The notes: a model not told the origin generated them from the letters alone. A DNA stretch of 64,000 nt from Heterobilharzia americana (GCA_944470555.2 OX104130.1:76265160-76329159), one strand, 5' to 3'. Shown: positions 46,555 through 59,154, numbered from the stretch's first letter. Translations and numbers: made by a program.

Positions 46555-47400
46555 TGATGAAACTATTCCATATTTAATTTGTAACACACAGTGACAGTAG
46601 TATTTACTCGATGACGTTTCAAGCATAAATTACCATTGCTCATAATCATTTCACTGAAATCACTCTACTTTCCATATTTGACTTTTACAGTCCTGTCACC
46701 TCTTATTCTTTGTTTCTATTGGTAGTAAGATTTTCTATACCTCTGGTTTAGGTGTTTCGTCATTCCTATTACATGTGTTGGGTGTTAATCGGATTCGATG
46801 AGCAAAGATTCACTTATCAATCTCTTTCTCCACCTTATTATATTGGACTTAAGTGCAGTAGTTTATCCGACCCTATTGTTTCTTAATGGGTGCATTGGAG
46901 TAGCCGAGTTTTTTTCTAGGTTATTGATCTTATTTAGCTAAATTCCTATGTTCGGCTATTCTAACTGACTCCGACCGTCTAGTTCGACCTATGTACTTGA
47001 CCTCAAAATCATTGCAGGGAGTGCGATAGATCAGATTATTTTGCTGAATTGGTTCTATCGGATGCTCAGGCCAGTCGACAAAGCTTATCTCTGAGTTTGC
47101 AGGTTTAAATGCCACCCTAATTCCAGCTTTGTTGAAGGTCTTAAGTAAAGTTTCTGATGTTCCTTCCTTATAAAGTAACACAATGGAGGCTGTAAACTCC
47201 TTTCTACTCATGTTGGTGTTTCTTGTGTGTTCGTATCAATCTCTGAATAAACTGTGGAGAATAATAATTAACTATTGGTGCTTCTTTTACGTGTTTCAAT
47301 TCCTTATTTAGGTCCTTGCACTGACTAGTCAGTTTTCTAGCTCTATCACTTAGATATTTGGATGCGATAACTTGAAGTTTGGTTTAGATACTGCCGTCTA
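46555..47400 (-). pseudogene. PLE-A connector, GIY-YIG domain and 3' end
   Basis: The minus strand reads YLSDRARKLTSQCKDLNKEL in one frame (about 47,350), then an open frame of 93 codons (47,211-46,930) with AGIRVAFKPANS and LIYRTPCNDFEVKYIGRTRR, a GIY-YIG start in which the second Cys has become Phe. Stops follow. The 3' end near 46,555-46,660 carries ATTATGAGC, a loop and GCTTGAAACGTCATC, the same 3' hairpin as at 18.05 and 47.48 kb. The RT is missing. Confidence 0.75.
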
Positions 47401-47464
47401 CAGAAAATTGACATTCCAAAAGGTATCTAGACTTCAGGTCAGGACTATAAAAATCAGCTGTCGA

Positions 47465-47612
47465 AAGTAGTCTGGTTACATTGGTATGATTATGAGGAAT
47501 AGTTTATGCTCGAAACGTCATCAAGTTAATAATACTAGACCACTGCGTTGCAAATTAAATAAACAAGTCTAATATGGAATTAAATTCTACCATGGTGCCC
47601 AAGCTTTAAGTT
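47465..47612 (+). mobile_element. PLE-A 3' end, opposed to the previous element
   Basis: GATTATGAGGAATAGTTTAT, then GCTCGAAACGTCATCAAG and AATAAACAAGTCTAATATGG. The same segment as 18,040-18,190 and 4,960-5,075. Its orientation is opposite to the PLE just to its left. Confidence 0.65.
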
Positions 47613-47779
47613 TACACTGATGAAAATACCTGTCTGCTTACATATTATTAAAACTGACGAACTTCTATTTGGAAGCCGAGCGTCTGAACACAGATCCTTC
47701 TCAGATATATTGGATACAATTGCTTGTTGTGTACCTCATTACCTGCCAAGGCACTCAGCACATATCTTCTCAGTCATCA

Positions 47780-48105
47780 CAATGTTTTATCTCCTTTTCA
47801 GCCAGTTGTGTAGGCCACTGCTCTACGAATTTAATTTTAACCGCTCACGAACATCTCCCAGCGTGGTTAAATAAATGTGTAGTAAAGACTACTACCAGCC
47901 CCATATCAGCACACTTAGTTGAAACTAACCATAAAATGGATTTGAACGAGTCGTTTTCCATTCTGTACAGCGTTCCCATCAACTTGCCTAAAGGTACCCG
48001 GCTTAGGATCCTTCAAACTGAAGAAGCAGCAGCAATTAGGATCAAACAACCCGAGTTGTGTGTCTCAAATAAGCAAGTATCGCATCTACATTTACAGTGA
48101 CCAGA
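47780..48105 (+). pseudogene. PLE GIY-YIG C-terminal fragment
   Basis: The plus frame from about 47,830 reads EHLPAWLNKCVVKTTTSPIS, AHLVETNHKMDLNESFSILY and LRILQTEEAAAIRIKQPELC. This is the C-terminal half of a Penelope GIY-YIG domain, with the conserved Glu and Asn of the nuclease fold present (EHLPAWLN, ETNHK). The frame stays open to a stop at 48,100. The YIG start (SCVGHC in place of a CSCG-type motif) is damaged. RT absent. Confidence 0.7.
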
Positions 48106-51100
48106 TTCGAGATGCACAAATTCGTTAGCATCCTGCTACAGATAATCTAATTCCATACTGTAGATACCCCCTTCTTCCCTATCATCTGAATTAGTTTTGA
48201 CAAATTCTCTTAACTACTTCTGTCCCGTCTTAGTTTATTTCATCCAGTTGTCATAAACACTTCCTAACGTTTTGCTAAGTTACCATATAATCATTTAGAT
48301 AACCAGTTATTTTGAATTGAATCCTGGTAACAATTGATTCTATCATAAACGTTCATACATGACTTTTCTCAATTGACTTCCTAAAATATGTAATAAACAT
48401 TATTATTTACAAGTTGATAAGCAAAATCTCAGTATTACTGACGTAGAATTACACAACATGTACGTATAACTATAGGATCTGAGGAAGAAGTTATTGAAAA
48501 GAATATTTTTTGTTCACTGAAATGGCTTTTATAATAAAATTGATAATGCTAAACGTTATTTTTCAGCAACATAAACACTTCTTTATTTAGTACACTATAA
48601 GATAGGTTTCAAAGGAATTGCAACTCACAGTATACCTTTTATTATAATTGATACTAAAGTAAGTAGTATAACTGCTGAGTAAAATTCATAGTGATAAAAA
48701 GAAACATCTCTCTCCTTCCACTCTGACCCACAACTCTAGTGCTAACACATCTGTCTCCTTTTCAACTATGATAATGCAAAGTGTCTTGATAAGTAATTCT
48801 CATCGACCCAGACACTCTTTTGACCCATCTTTCTTCAAACAGTATTAAATCATGAACTAAAGCAAAAGATATATACTATCGTAACGACCGACTTCAAAAC
48901 ACCCATACGAGTAAGTGATTTTTGACAGTGCGACAAAAAAACAAGCATTCATTTCTCTAGTAGGTCTCAAACATCTAAATCCATATCAAATGAAGTACCT
49001 GCAACACGCCAAAATATTTTTCTTGGTCTAGATACCTACTTACTTGTCTAAATATGCCATTGTTTACCTGGTTTTGATCCTGACTTCCATTGTTTCTTGA
49101 TCTGTATACTTCCTTATTTCAGTTACCATTGTGATGGTAACAGGAAGCTGAGAAAACAACAAAATTAAACGAATTCATCGTCCACTGGTAACCGATATAT
49201 CTTTCAAGTACTAGGCTTTGATTGAAATCTGTCAAGGAAGTTTAAAGTGAAGCTTTGAAGTCGGACATTTACAGGTAAAACTTACAGGAGGTCAGTCGGG
49301 GCTCGGATATCTCAGTGGTAACTTCTCCAACTGTATCACTAGGTGACTCATAGGAGACATCATTTCCATCGAGATTTCAGACATCCCCTGCAGACAAATG
49401 CCAAAAATGCGCGAAAAATGAGTCAAGTAGGGCTTTATCTTAAGTTTGCCCTTTCGGTAAGCATAAATACAGCCAAATAGCGAGAAATTTAAGTGCATTA
49501 TTCAGTGGTAAAAAAATCAGTGGTCTGTTGTAGTTGACTTTTTCAACGACTCACTCAAGATCTGATCATCAATAGAAAATGAAACTCTTCGAGCCCACAG
49601 GAATTCCCGGTGGATAACTGCCAACAAGAAATTATATACATCATGTTGATTAGTTCCTGATACCTCATAAAATATAGACGTTGGTGTCGAACCCACACAA
49701 AGGAAATGACCGTCAACTTCCCGAATAACTCTGTTTTAGTTGTGGAACTATGAAATTTCCCCCATCATAAGTCACACCTAACTGAACTCAGTCACCGGTT
49801 TTTGGTTTGAATCCTGCCGATATACCAAATGATTAATTCCAAAACTACTCAATTTTCATATGTATTGAAACAGACCATGCAATCAACAAGTAATCTGCGA
49901 TTCACGTAGTCCAAATGACTTCAAGCTTTTTAACTATTCGTCGTGGAATGAATGTTGATTGTAATGCTTTTAGTAATGTTCTACTTCTATGTCTAGGAAT
50001 AAGTACCAAAAAGGTAGCAAGAAGTAGGTCAGTATGGGAACTCATAAATTAGATAATTAGTTTTAAACTACTATTATTAGCAAATTAGTAGTATACTTGT
50101 ATTACAAAATTCTAAAGTTTCTCAACGTGAAGTTTACTAAAGTTACAAAACTGTATATGAAAATAATCAGCTTATTTGAATCTCTTTTCCTAAGAAGTTC
50201 TATTTAAGAGTGATTTTTCAAGAATTACGAAGATGAAAAGTTTTAAGATAAACACAGTAGATTACTCTCTCTATAAAGATTTATGATTATTCCGCTAGCT
50301 GAAATGTATTCGTGAATTCCAGGAAAATTAATCAGCTCTGAGACCTTAGTAGCTGAATGAATTGTTGTCTGACGACCACTCCTTACACTTGTGTCTTACT
50401 TAAGGTTAAGGTGTGCTAAAAATGAATGTATTTACTTTCATGCACTGGGTAAGTGTACATTTATATGACCATTCTGATACGTGCTTCATTTGTATCAACG
50501 CCCATTTTAAAGTTACTGAATATAAATATTTTGTTCCAAAAACACTGTGTCACTTTGGTAAACTTGTGATTCACCTTCATAGTATCAGAATATTGATCAG
50601 CTCAAAGTGCTTCAACTATTAACAAACTGTTAAATTCAAGTCACTTCAGACTTCATTTATTGAATAAGGAGGCATTCAGTCTATCATGTAAATTGAGAAT
50701 GTTGAACTTTCAGTATCCGTAAGTCGGCCATACTTACCAAGTTAAGTTCAGGATATCCATGAAATAATGACTTTGTCTCTCCGTGGTAAATTTCGCTTTT
50801 ATGAGCAATCTAAATCAATTAAAGTAGCCTTTAGCTTTGATTTGGTTATTTTCAGTAATGTTGTGTATATGTACATCAAAACCATAAAGACTGGTAGCGT
50901 TCGCATGTCTAAAAAACATTGTTTCACCAGCATAGATATTCAAGTATCAACCCCAGTGTTACTAACTAATGAGGCAACCTATCTGAAATGATTTAAAACA
51001 CAGAACGTTTAACGTCTACAAATTTATCAAAGTTGAAGTAACGAATGAGAGATTGTTTGATTTTAGTATTTGACACTATCAGATGATGACAAATAGGATT

Positions 51101-51117
51101 CGTAATCATTTATCAGT
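48106..51117. other. No gene recognised
   Basis: Three kilobases of AT-rich sequence. Short frames (for example 50,413-50,622 and 50,767-50,991) show no motif. One possible tRNA-like piece is listed separately. Confidence 0.45.
49296..49425 (+). mobile_element. Possible tRNA-like repeat piece
   Basis: GGGCTCGGATATCTCAGTGG resembles a tRNA A-box region with a long variable arm, and CATCGAGATTTCAGAC loosely fits a B box. No second copy was found, so the assignment is weak. Confidence 0.3.
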
Positions 51118-51378
51118 CCCTACAATTTCCCGTCGACCCCTGCTGGCATATGAAATGATACCCCAACCCCTCGATATTGTCTGAATGTCCATTACGTAAC
51201 AATTTACTTAATGGTGTCTGACAGTGGAACCCAGTCCGCGCATTTCGTCCCATTTGAGGGCTCTTCAAGTGAATGTACCTGTACCTCAGTGACTGAAAGT
51301 GTTTTATTTGAAAGCAAAACAAAGTACTCGTTGCTTCAAAGGCAGAAGCATGACAGAACAGTCCACTGAGGTGAGAGA
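51118..51378 (-). mobile_element. SMalpha-like repeat
   Basis: The tail (CAATTTCCCGTCGACCCC) lies at the left, followed by GTCTGACAGTGGAACCCAG, a hammerhead with TTGAAGA and GAAA (one core change), and a decayed tRNA-like part ending GACAGAACAGTCCACTGAGG. Confidence 0.6.
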
Positions 51379-51879
51379 AATATCTTCTGGTCTATGGGTG
51401 TCAGTTATAATGTAGTGACACTTGAAATTTTTTCCCATATGTCGGATCAAATTATTTTCTCCCTAGACAGATTGTAGATCGGGTCTATATCCATGTGTCT
51501 GCTGACTGACATTTTATTGGATAGTATGCTTCTAGAAGGTTTATCACATCTTTGGAACCTGCTGTTTGCAGCATTTCCACATTCCCCATGATTGTCTGCC
51601 TGCATGGGAACCAAGAAGCCTGTATCATGTCATTTTACGGTTAGTTAGGGATAATGAATCCTCCTAGCAATCTGAAGGCCATACTAGCCAACGAATCTCT
51701 GGGAACAGTCCTTGCGGTTGATTTGGTACATTATACCTGTGCCGTCTTCTTTTGGCAATGGAGCTGTGGCTTATTGTTTTGAGGAGATAACTCTCAGCCA
51801 GTAGGTCATAAGTTCAAACATTGCTCCACCTACCGAAATCTGGCAGTCAGGTACCATCGTTAGCGCTCTCGCATTAGTT
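51379..51879. other. No gene recognised
   Basis: No repeat or coding motif noticed. Confidence 0.45.
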
Positions 51880-53635
51880 TGGCTCATTACCTACCGTATG
51901 AATTTGCATGACGTTGCTGAGTGCATTTCCGGTTCAATTTTAGATTTTAACAACAGATCCTTTGGTTTGCATGATATGATCTGAAGTGTTTTCATTGGTT
52001 TGTGTGTTATTGCAATCCCGAATGGAACAAGTGATTGATCGACAGTTTGTGAGGTATCTGTAATATAGAATACACTAAGCCGCTTATTGGTTTCGGGCAA
52101 TTACGCCGGCGTCTATTCTGCTGATAAAAAGGTATTGAGGGGGTCAACTTGATAATCATTCGCTTTGAACAAGTATTCCAGTTCCTCTTTCCAAAGTGCT
52201 TTAGTGCTACAATGTGCCTTGACTCTTGAGAATAGTGATTGTACACAATATTTCTCATGAGCTGCAGGATGACTGCTGTTGTACCTCAAAGTTTTGTCAG
52301 TGTGTTGGGTTTTTTTCGCAAAGTAAAGTTCCTTCATGTGTTCAGCTGACGAAGAACTCCGAGAACACAATTTTCTTGCTAGTCTCCTCCTCCACCTTCT
52401 TTGTGAAGTGAATTCCCTCAAAAGTTTATTTCATTAGTTTGGATGTGTTTTCTATTTCAACCTCCTCAAGAATTACAAGTGTATCATCAGCGCACCAAAT
52501 CCAAATTTTTGGTTACGTACGAGGAGTCACCGTTGATTCCAGCCTCTGCATCACTACTTCAGGCATCAATCCCGATATTGGCGACCCCATAGATATACAT
52601 TTTACTGGTTTGTAAATCTTTAAATTGAACTGTAAGTAGTTCGTAATGTATAGGTTCAACAGGTTTACTATGTTTGGAACAGTGATTTTTGTGTGGTCAG
52701 AAATATTTTGCTCTTTCATCAGAAGAGAATTCATTGTCCCATTGGCTATATATCAGTTGATTGAAGTCACATCAAAGAATACCATCCTCTCATCACCGTC
52801 TCTTTTGCTCTTCCTATAAATTAATTTTACCCAGCTGACAGACTCTTCACTTCCACTAATCAGATAGTTCACTTTTCTGTAAAAGTATTTCGGCAAGCTG
52901 AATGAAGGTGTTCCATGTACTGAAACTACTAGTCTTAGTGGAATATCTGTATTATGTATCCTGTGTCGATCATAGAACCCCAGTACGACCAGTCTGTTTG
53001 CCTTCATCTGACATTCCTCTTCTTTATGACTTGACCTGCTTTTAGTAAATTCCTCAGTTTCCTTTGGATCAAGTTGTTCAACTGTTTAATTGGATTACAG
53101 TCTAGTGATTGGCAAACACTTTCGTTGTTGAGTAACTGCTGTGCCTTTTTGACATAGTTTATCTTGTTCATGATGACTGTTTTCCTTCCTTTATCTGAAG
53201 TTTGTAATGCAATAAATAGCCTTGTCAGTCATTAGTGATCTCAGTCCATTTCTTTCGTTTGTGTTTGATTCCCTTTGATTTTCACTAACGGAAAAATTGA
53301 TTGACGCCGTTTCCATGTTGTTCCTCAACATTTAATCCTTAAGTTCCCAATATAGACTTGAAAGAAGTACAGAAATCAAGTTTGTCTGCATTTCCAATAT
53401 TGTAGTCCAGTTTCTGCGAAGTGCATTGTGCACCCCGCATCGTAGATGGCTGACGTTCTGAAAGATTCCCTACCCATTCATCTTCTAATTCCTTCACTAT
53501 TTTTTGCGACAGATTTATTAGTTTGTTGTTCAACTTCTTTCTCCCATTCTCTAGTTCGTTCTTATTTGTTATATTTATGCCTGTTGTCATTTGTTCATCA
53601 TATTTGTTTGGTAGACTGATTCCAATACTCATTGT
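51880..53635 (-). pseudogene. PLE-B: N-terminal region, RT and connector, decayed
   Basis: The longest PLE-B copy here. From the 5' side: an N-terminal region (53,632-53,339, KNELENGRKKLNNKLINLSQ); RT start IHNTDIPLRLVVSVHGTPSF and PKYFYRKVNY, then VFFDVTSIN at about 52,770; SMGSPISGLMPEVVMQRLES at about 52,575; motif C reading WIWCADDTLVI near 52,490 (CADD in place of YVDD, both Asp kept); connector HTDKTLRYNSSHPAAHEKYC; then GIAITHKPMKTLQIISCKPK leading toward a GIY-YIG domain that is lost near 51,880. Several frame changes and stops separate these pieces. It is dead as it stands but useful for reconstructing domain order. Confidence 0.8.
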
Positions 53636-54524
53636 TGAGTCGTAATTACATTGTTGAATTCCATGAATCTCTTATGTGCATCCAAGATCATTAAACGCAT
53701 CATTTTCCTGCCACTTTGTTTTGCAATCTTTCATCCAGTAGGAAAGTTGATTGCTTGTGTTTTTATTATCCTATGACAAGATTCTACGCCACAAACATTC
53801 ATGAGAAAAGAAAACCTACTGTCGAGTAGAAGCTCTCCGACTGGCGAAGTCCTCTTCTTTCCCAGCACAGAGAAGTGCATTTGTCTTCAAAGATTTGAAC
53901 TGATGAAAACGATTTGCTACTGAGGATGAGGTTGATTGTGGTTTGGTGCTTTCTGATCTTTGATATTTTGTCGTAAAGTTTCATTATCAGGTGAAATCGA
54001 ATCTTGACTCCTACGCAGGCAGACAGTCATAATCACAAATTCGACTGGTAGAATGTTAGAAATCTCCCAAACACCAGGTCCCGAAGATATAACAACATGT
54101 GGACAAAGACGCAATCTTTAATCTACTTAAGATGAAAATAGCCATGGGTCAGGCAAGTCGTAATTGCTGAAAGAACATAATAATGAAGCACAGTGTGTTA
54201 GCAACAAATAACACAATTTCTCTCTAACAAATATAAGTTACCAGTGTGAACGAATGAAACGTAAGGTCAGTAGGCCAAGGTGTTATAAAAATCTCTTCGC
54301 CAACTCGCAAGAGGAACCCCACTTAAAGTTGGCAAAAACACTACCCAAACTTCCGTTTAACATTCGAATTTACTTCACTTCATCATGAAGTTAGTGCCAA
54401 AAGTGTCACCGAGCCTGGTGATGAAAAGTCCAGAACAAAATATCAAGGCTTAGAAGACACGACACTATCGTGTCTTAGGAGTTCAATACAGTGCGTACTA
54501 ATTTCAACTTTCAGTGGATCCCTA
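53636..54524. other. No gene recognised
   Basis: Possibly the upstream part of the PLE-B copy (minus frames at 53,984-53,799 and 54,114-53,917), but I see no conserved motif. Confidence 0.35.
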
Positions 54525-54605
54525 GGGTCCAGGTACATCCAGCTGACGAGTCTCAGAGAGGTCGAGACATGCCACATGGATTCCACTACTAGCCAGCACC
54601 AAATA
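54525..54605 (+). mobile_element. SMalpha hammerhead-end fragment
   Basis: It contains GGTACATCCAGCTGACGAG, then GTCGAGACATGCC and GGATTCCACTACTAGCC. The second core reads GAGA in place of GAAA and stem II is mispaired, so it is inactive. The promoter part is missing. Confidence 0.65.
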
Positions 54606-55508
54606 AATATTGTCGCCAAGAACAGTTGGTCATTCAGAGGCATTGACTTAGTGAAGATTTTCTACAGAAATGTGTTAACTACTCTTCGATGACAACTCGT
54701 GTTGTTTAATGCAAACCTATTGACGGTTATATGACAGATTTTAAACAGTCTCTTTATTGTTTTTCTATACAGCTTATTCATGATGTTGGTTTGTGATTAA
54801 ATCAGGAAATAAACGTTTCTGCGCACCTGTTGTGGAACATAGTCCCTGTTTTGAATGGCCTTTGTATATTTCAGTATTTAGTATATCGTTTCTGCTTTTA
54901 TTTAGTGATTGAATTGACTGTTCCCTTATGTCTTCTGAGATTTACACTTTTAGTTGAAGAAGGCATACATCTCAGTTGCCTAATCCACTTTACATAACAG
55001 AAATATGCTACAATAATATTGGTTTTCGGCTCATGCCACTTGTATACGTAATTTATTTTTCTCAGAAATAAAAAAAAATTATTTTCCATTTACATGTGTG
55101 TAGAAGTAGTCAGTAAGTGAAGCATTGGGTATTTCAAGCTACTTGATCGAGGAAATACCAAACCTACTATCTAAACATCAAGTTTTCTTTCTAAATAGAC
55201 TTTCGTCATCATCTTACTGAAGGCATTACAATTATCACTATAAACTTATGACCAGAAAACGATATTAGTTGGTTGGATGCAATCGACTGGAAGTTTATCT
55301 TCAACTAGCTTTCGTATCTGTTGTTACTCATCAGTATGACTAATCTGCAACCTTTGAAGAATTGATGGAACCTAAATCCCTGAGTGCTGAATTTAAAGGA
55401 GTAATCATTGAACTATTTGGGTTGCGACTGACCTCTTGTAGGACTGAGTTAAACATATTGATTAGTCACTAGAGAGCAACCAGTTTCCTGCTGTCTAGTC
55501 ACTGGTAT
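54606..55508. other. No gene recognised
   Basis: AT-rich, with no motif. Confidence 0.45.
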
Positions 55509-55567
55509 TGTAATGGGCGTTGCTGATAAGAATGGATACAAGCAGTATATGTTGAGAGGGTGGCCGC
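55509..55567 (+). mobile_element. LTR head fragment, inverted relative to 56,018-56,297
   Basis: TGTAATGGGCGTTGCTGATA through GAGAGGGTGGC matches the first 55 or so bases of the LTR at 56,297 (minus strand), but on the plus strand. It gives the locus inverted ends. Confidence 0.65.
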
Positions 55568-55569
55568 GT

Positions 55570-55996
55570 TGACTAGTCGATGGCATTTAGGACACTTTCG
55601 GTGAACTATGCAGCCAGCAACTGCCCCTGAGACTCCTCATCCAACGTGGGAAGTCCTCGTCGAAGAAGTTTAGTCAACTTCACAGCCAATCCCAGCGGGT
55701 CATCGTCTAGTCCAAGTTCTGTGCTCCGGAACTGCTGCATCGCCAGCTGCCTGTCCACTGGGCTGTCGAACTCTGCTTTCAGTCACTCAGCCATTCTCTG
55801 CCAAGTCTCCTTCTCCTCTCCACGTTCCACGCCATCATACGCTGCTTTCGCTCTACACCTCAGCAACTCGCCATTTACCGCCACCTTCGCTCCTTGATAC
55901 CGGACACCCACCAGCTTTGCGACCGACTCGAAGTCCCTGTGAAAGACCTTGATGTCTCCACCCTCGAACTCTGCAGACCAAGGAATTTTCATCACT
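55570..55996 (-). pseudogene. Ty3/Gypsy-like gag fragment
   Basis: The minus strand starts MMKIPWSAEFEGGDIKVFHR and continues VAKLVGVRYQGAKVAVNGEL and RAKAAYDGVE to WQRMAE, then a stop (TGA). The same frame resumes as LKAEFDSPVDRQLAMQQFRS and LTKLLRRGLPTLDEESQGQL before ending near 55,590. The pattern of an N-terminal FxGG, a central FxxxAxLxGW-like region and a later L-rich part fits an LTR-retrotransposon capsid (gag) protein. It lies directly after an LTR and a primer-binding-site-like TGGGGTCGCTGC. It is less AT-rich than its surroundings. No protease, RT or integrase follows. A Boudicca-type schistosome element is possible, unconfirmed. Confidence 0.6.
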
Positions 55997-56017
55997 TCCA
56001 GAAGCAGCGACCCCAGT

Positions 56018-56297
56018 TGTAAGAAGCGGAAGACAAGTATGCAGCAAGGAATGCTAATTGTTAAGACGTGAGACAGTAGTCGTTAAATGTGGTACACCTT
56101 GCACTATAATCGTCATTTGCAAAATATGCTTCATTTCCTCTCCTGCTTCCTTCGAGATTCACTCTTCATATGCCTGCCTTGTTTCTCATGTTTCTCTTGG
56201 TGGAATCCTTACGCATTGCTGGTAATTCCCTATGATTCCTGCCACCCTCTCAACGTATACTACTAATATCCATCCTTATCAGTAACGCCCACTACAG
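56018..56297 (-). mobile_element. 5' LTR of the gag-bearing element
   Basis: On the minus strand it starts TGTAGTGGGCGTTACTGATA and ends near TTCTTACA. It is about 280 bases and is followed by the gag leader. It matches 37,690-37,964. Confidence 0.65.
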
Positions 56298-56539
56298 TAC
56301 TAACCCAATTCTGCCAATCATTTTGCGATGTGACCATCAAGGTAGGAGATTCAGAACCACTATGCAATTTTAGATGTTAGTTGCTTTGGAGGCAGTCAGA
56401 AGGAAACATTGGATCACGGCTTTATGCTTTCTGGTACTCGTCAGTTTTCAGGTAAACTTTCAAAATAAAAGTGACCTATCCACATCAAGCAAAATATTAA
56501 ACGGCATCAGCCTGGAGAAACTAGGAAATGGTCTGGATT

Positions 56540-57965
56540 CATAATTACGACCGGAACAGTTTGCTGGCTTCAGGAATAACGAATCATGTGCAATATGACG
56601 CTACGCATCATCATAGAACAGAGCATAGAATGCCAGTCAACTAGATCATTATCTCAACTTCATCGACTTTGAAAAGGATTTCGACAGCATCGACAGACAA
56701 GTAACTTGACAGGCAGTTGATTCAACTCTACAGCTTTAGTGCCACAAACCCTTTATCAACCTCATTCAACAGCTACATGATGATGATGATGCTACATACC
56801 AAGAAATCCGCAATGGAAAGCTGAGAGAAGCCTTTGAGTTGAAGACAGGAGTAAGACAAGGCTACCATCTACTATCAACACAAACGATCTTCCTAATTGT
56901 CACGGAATGAACACGAATGCATCAGGCAACAGACAACTGTGATGAGCGAGAAGATGGGCACAAGCTGGCTGGACCGATGAAAAGTCCCTAGAAGATTTGT
57001 ATTTCGCCAATGATGATGATTTATGTCTCATGTCTTAGGTCGCACAAACTCGAAGGTCTACAGACGAAAAGCAACAAGTTGACAGAGGAGAGGAGGTAGT
57101 GAAGACGGGATTTCCTTCAAGTGAACGTGGTGAGGACAGAGGTGATGAAGACAGTGAGACACCATCACAGCCACCATCACCACCACCACCAATAACAACA
57201 ACGAGAGGAAACAATCAGCATCACTGGGAGGAATGTAGAGGAAGTAGTCTGTTTCACCTACCTGCCTACCTAGGCAAGACAGAATCGTTTCAACTAGAGT
57301 CGGTGGCATCACAGATGAGGATGTAACAAGCATGATGGGAAATATGGCAAGACAGGTCTCTATTATCATCAAATAATCAGTGTGATCTACTGTGCTGTTC
57401 TGTATCGCACTGCACTCAGGATAAAGGGTGAACAAGATCCGGATTTCCAAGACTAATGTCAGTCAAGCCAGTGCTTCTATGTGATGGTTGAGAGACTTGA
57501 TGCGTCACGAAAAGTATTTCCAACAAAGTGCAGACATACATCACATCAACAGCTGTCGCCTACACTCGCTCACTCTACACTGACACTGAATATCAGATGA
57601 CCAGAATAATAGGAATAAGGAACAATGAACTCTTGCCGGCCGTGCAAACGAACCAACCAACAACAACCAAGAAATATGCAGAAGAGAGTAGAAATGGATT
57701 GGATTGGGCATACACTGAGGAGACCTTTTGGGATATCACACATCAAGCCAGGCCCTCGGCTGGAAGCCAACTGGGAAACGACGAGTTGAGTGTCCGAGTA
57801 TGATATGGAGGAGATCATGTGAGGAAGAAATGAAAGCATGTGGGCAGTTGTAGAGTCAGGTTTAAAAGACTGTTTAGAAGAGAGTGAAATGGAGACGTGC
57901 AACTGAAGCTCTATGTTCCACTGGGGACCAAAGGGGCAAATAATGATAAGTAATAATAAGCCAAA
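56540..57965 (+). pseudogene. Defective RTE-clade LINE, copy 3
   Basis: The RT starts partway in (GLDS and FAGFRNN at about 56,530-56,575, equivalent to ALDSKLRPEQAGFRK at 63.4 kb). It then follows copy 1 almost base for base: CGACAGACAAGTAACTTGAC with the same stop, FELKTGVRQG, the stop after ATTGTCACGGAA, and motif C as FANDDDLCL (57,007). The 3' end is GGGCAAATAATGATAAGTAA near 57,945. It is closest to copy 1 across the 3' third. No target-site duplication was located. Confidence 0.8.
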
Positions 57966-59154
57966 GAAAACTCTCAAACCTAGTGTCTAGTTTCATTTAT
58001 TAGTTAAAATATGTTCAATAAAATAGATGAAATTGTTTGGCAGAAAAGTTCATCCGATAAGGCTAAAAATGTAACAACTTATACAATACGCATTTGAAAA
58101 CAGACTCTTGTTCTCCCTTCCATTCCTCAATGTTCTTGTCATTTATATTTCCATCCGATAATGAGTAAATTATTTACTCATCTCCTCAGCAGTCTATCCT
58201 TATCACTTCTGACGTTGCTACACATACTACTTTTATGAATTGTTATAAGTAGCTGGCACTATATTCGCATCGCTGGTCGAAAATCTTACTGTAGATATAT
58301 AGAAAAATCATCAACTATATTGAACTTTCACCTGAAATTTTTTAATAACCCAGTAAAATAAGAATAGAGTTTAACAAACCGAATGTGAAAGCATAACATC
58401 CGAGTTGTCTGCATTCAGGTGAAAACTTAAGTGTCATTGGGCTTTTTGGTAACTATTCTTGTTGATACACTCCTTATAAAATCCTCAAAACTCATTGCTT
58501 CATTTTACTACTTCTTGTAGACTTTTGTCGAAATTGAAATTCGCAAATAACCGTTTATACAGGCACTGATATATACAGTTAAGGGTCAGCCAACAATGCA
58601 GAAATAAGTGACATTTCTCCAGTGATTCCTTGATACACATGGTTCTTCATTTTGAATAAAATCGATCGATGTCAGTAGAATTTCTTAAACCACTCTGAAA
58701 AATTGTTGCGAAGTACAATTTAAACAACATTTTCAAGTTTATATTAGTACTGAACTTTTCTGAGAGCCTAAAATATGTATTGAAGATGTCTAAAATCTGA
58801 AGTAGCCTATCCAGACTCCATGGAATAAATGTTTTCTTCAAAGTAAATAAATCCCTTTAAATAATATTAGATAACGTAAAGAGCTACATGTCAAAAGAGA
58901 GAAGAAAGACAAACATTATGCAATAGACCAATATCATATCCTGCGAAGATACGATCTCCATCATCATAATTTTAAAGAGGATCTGTTCCAAAATAGTCTG
59001 ATAAAATGAAGAACAGTATGATACTGCACGGTTTATAGACCCTCATGGGCATAACCTGAAATAAAATAACTTTGAAGTAAGTGGGATAAAGAATATTGTA
59101 ATTAATGTAAAGAATTACTATCTATTGACATACTCGTTATTCTCCATTGTTTTG
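57966..59154. other. No gene recognised
   Basis: AT-rich, with no motif. One short minus frame at 58,841-58,647 is unassigned. Confidence 0.45.
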
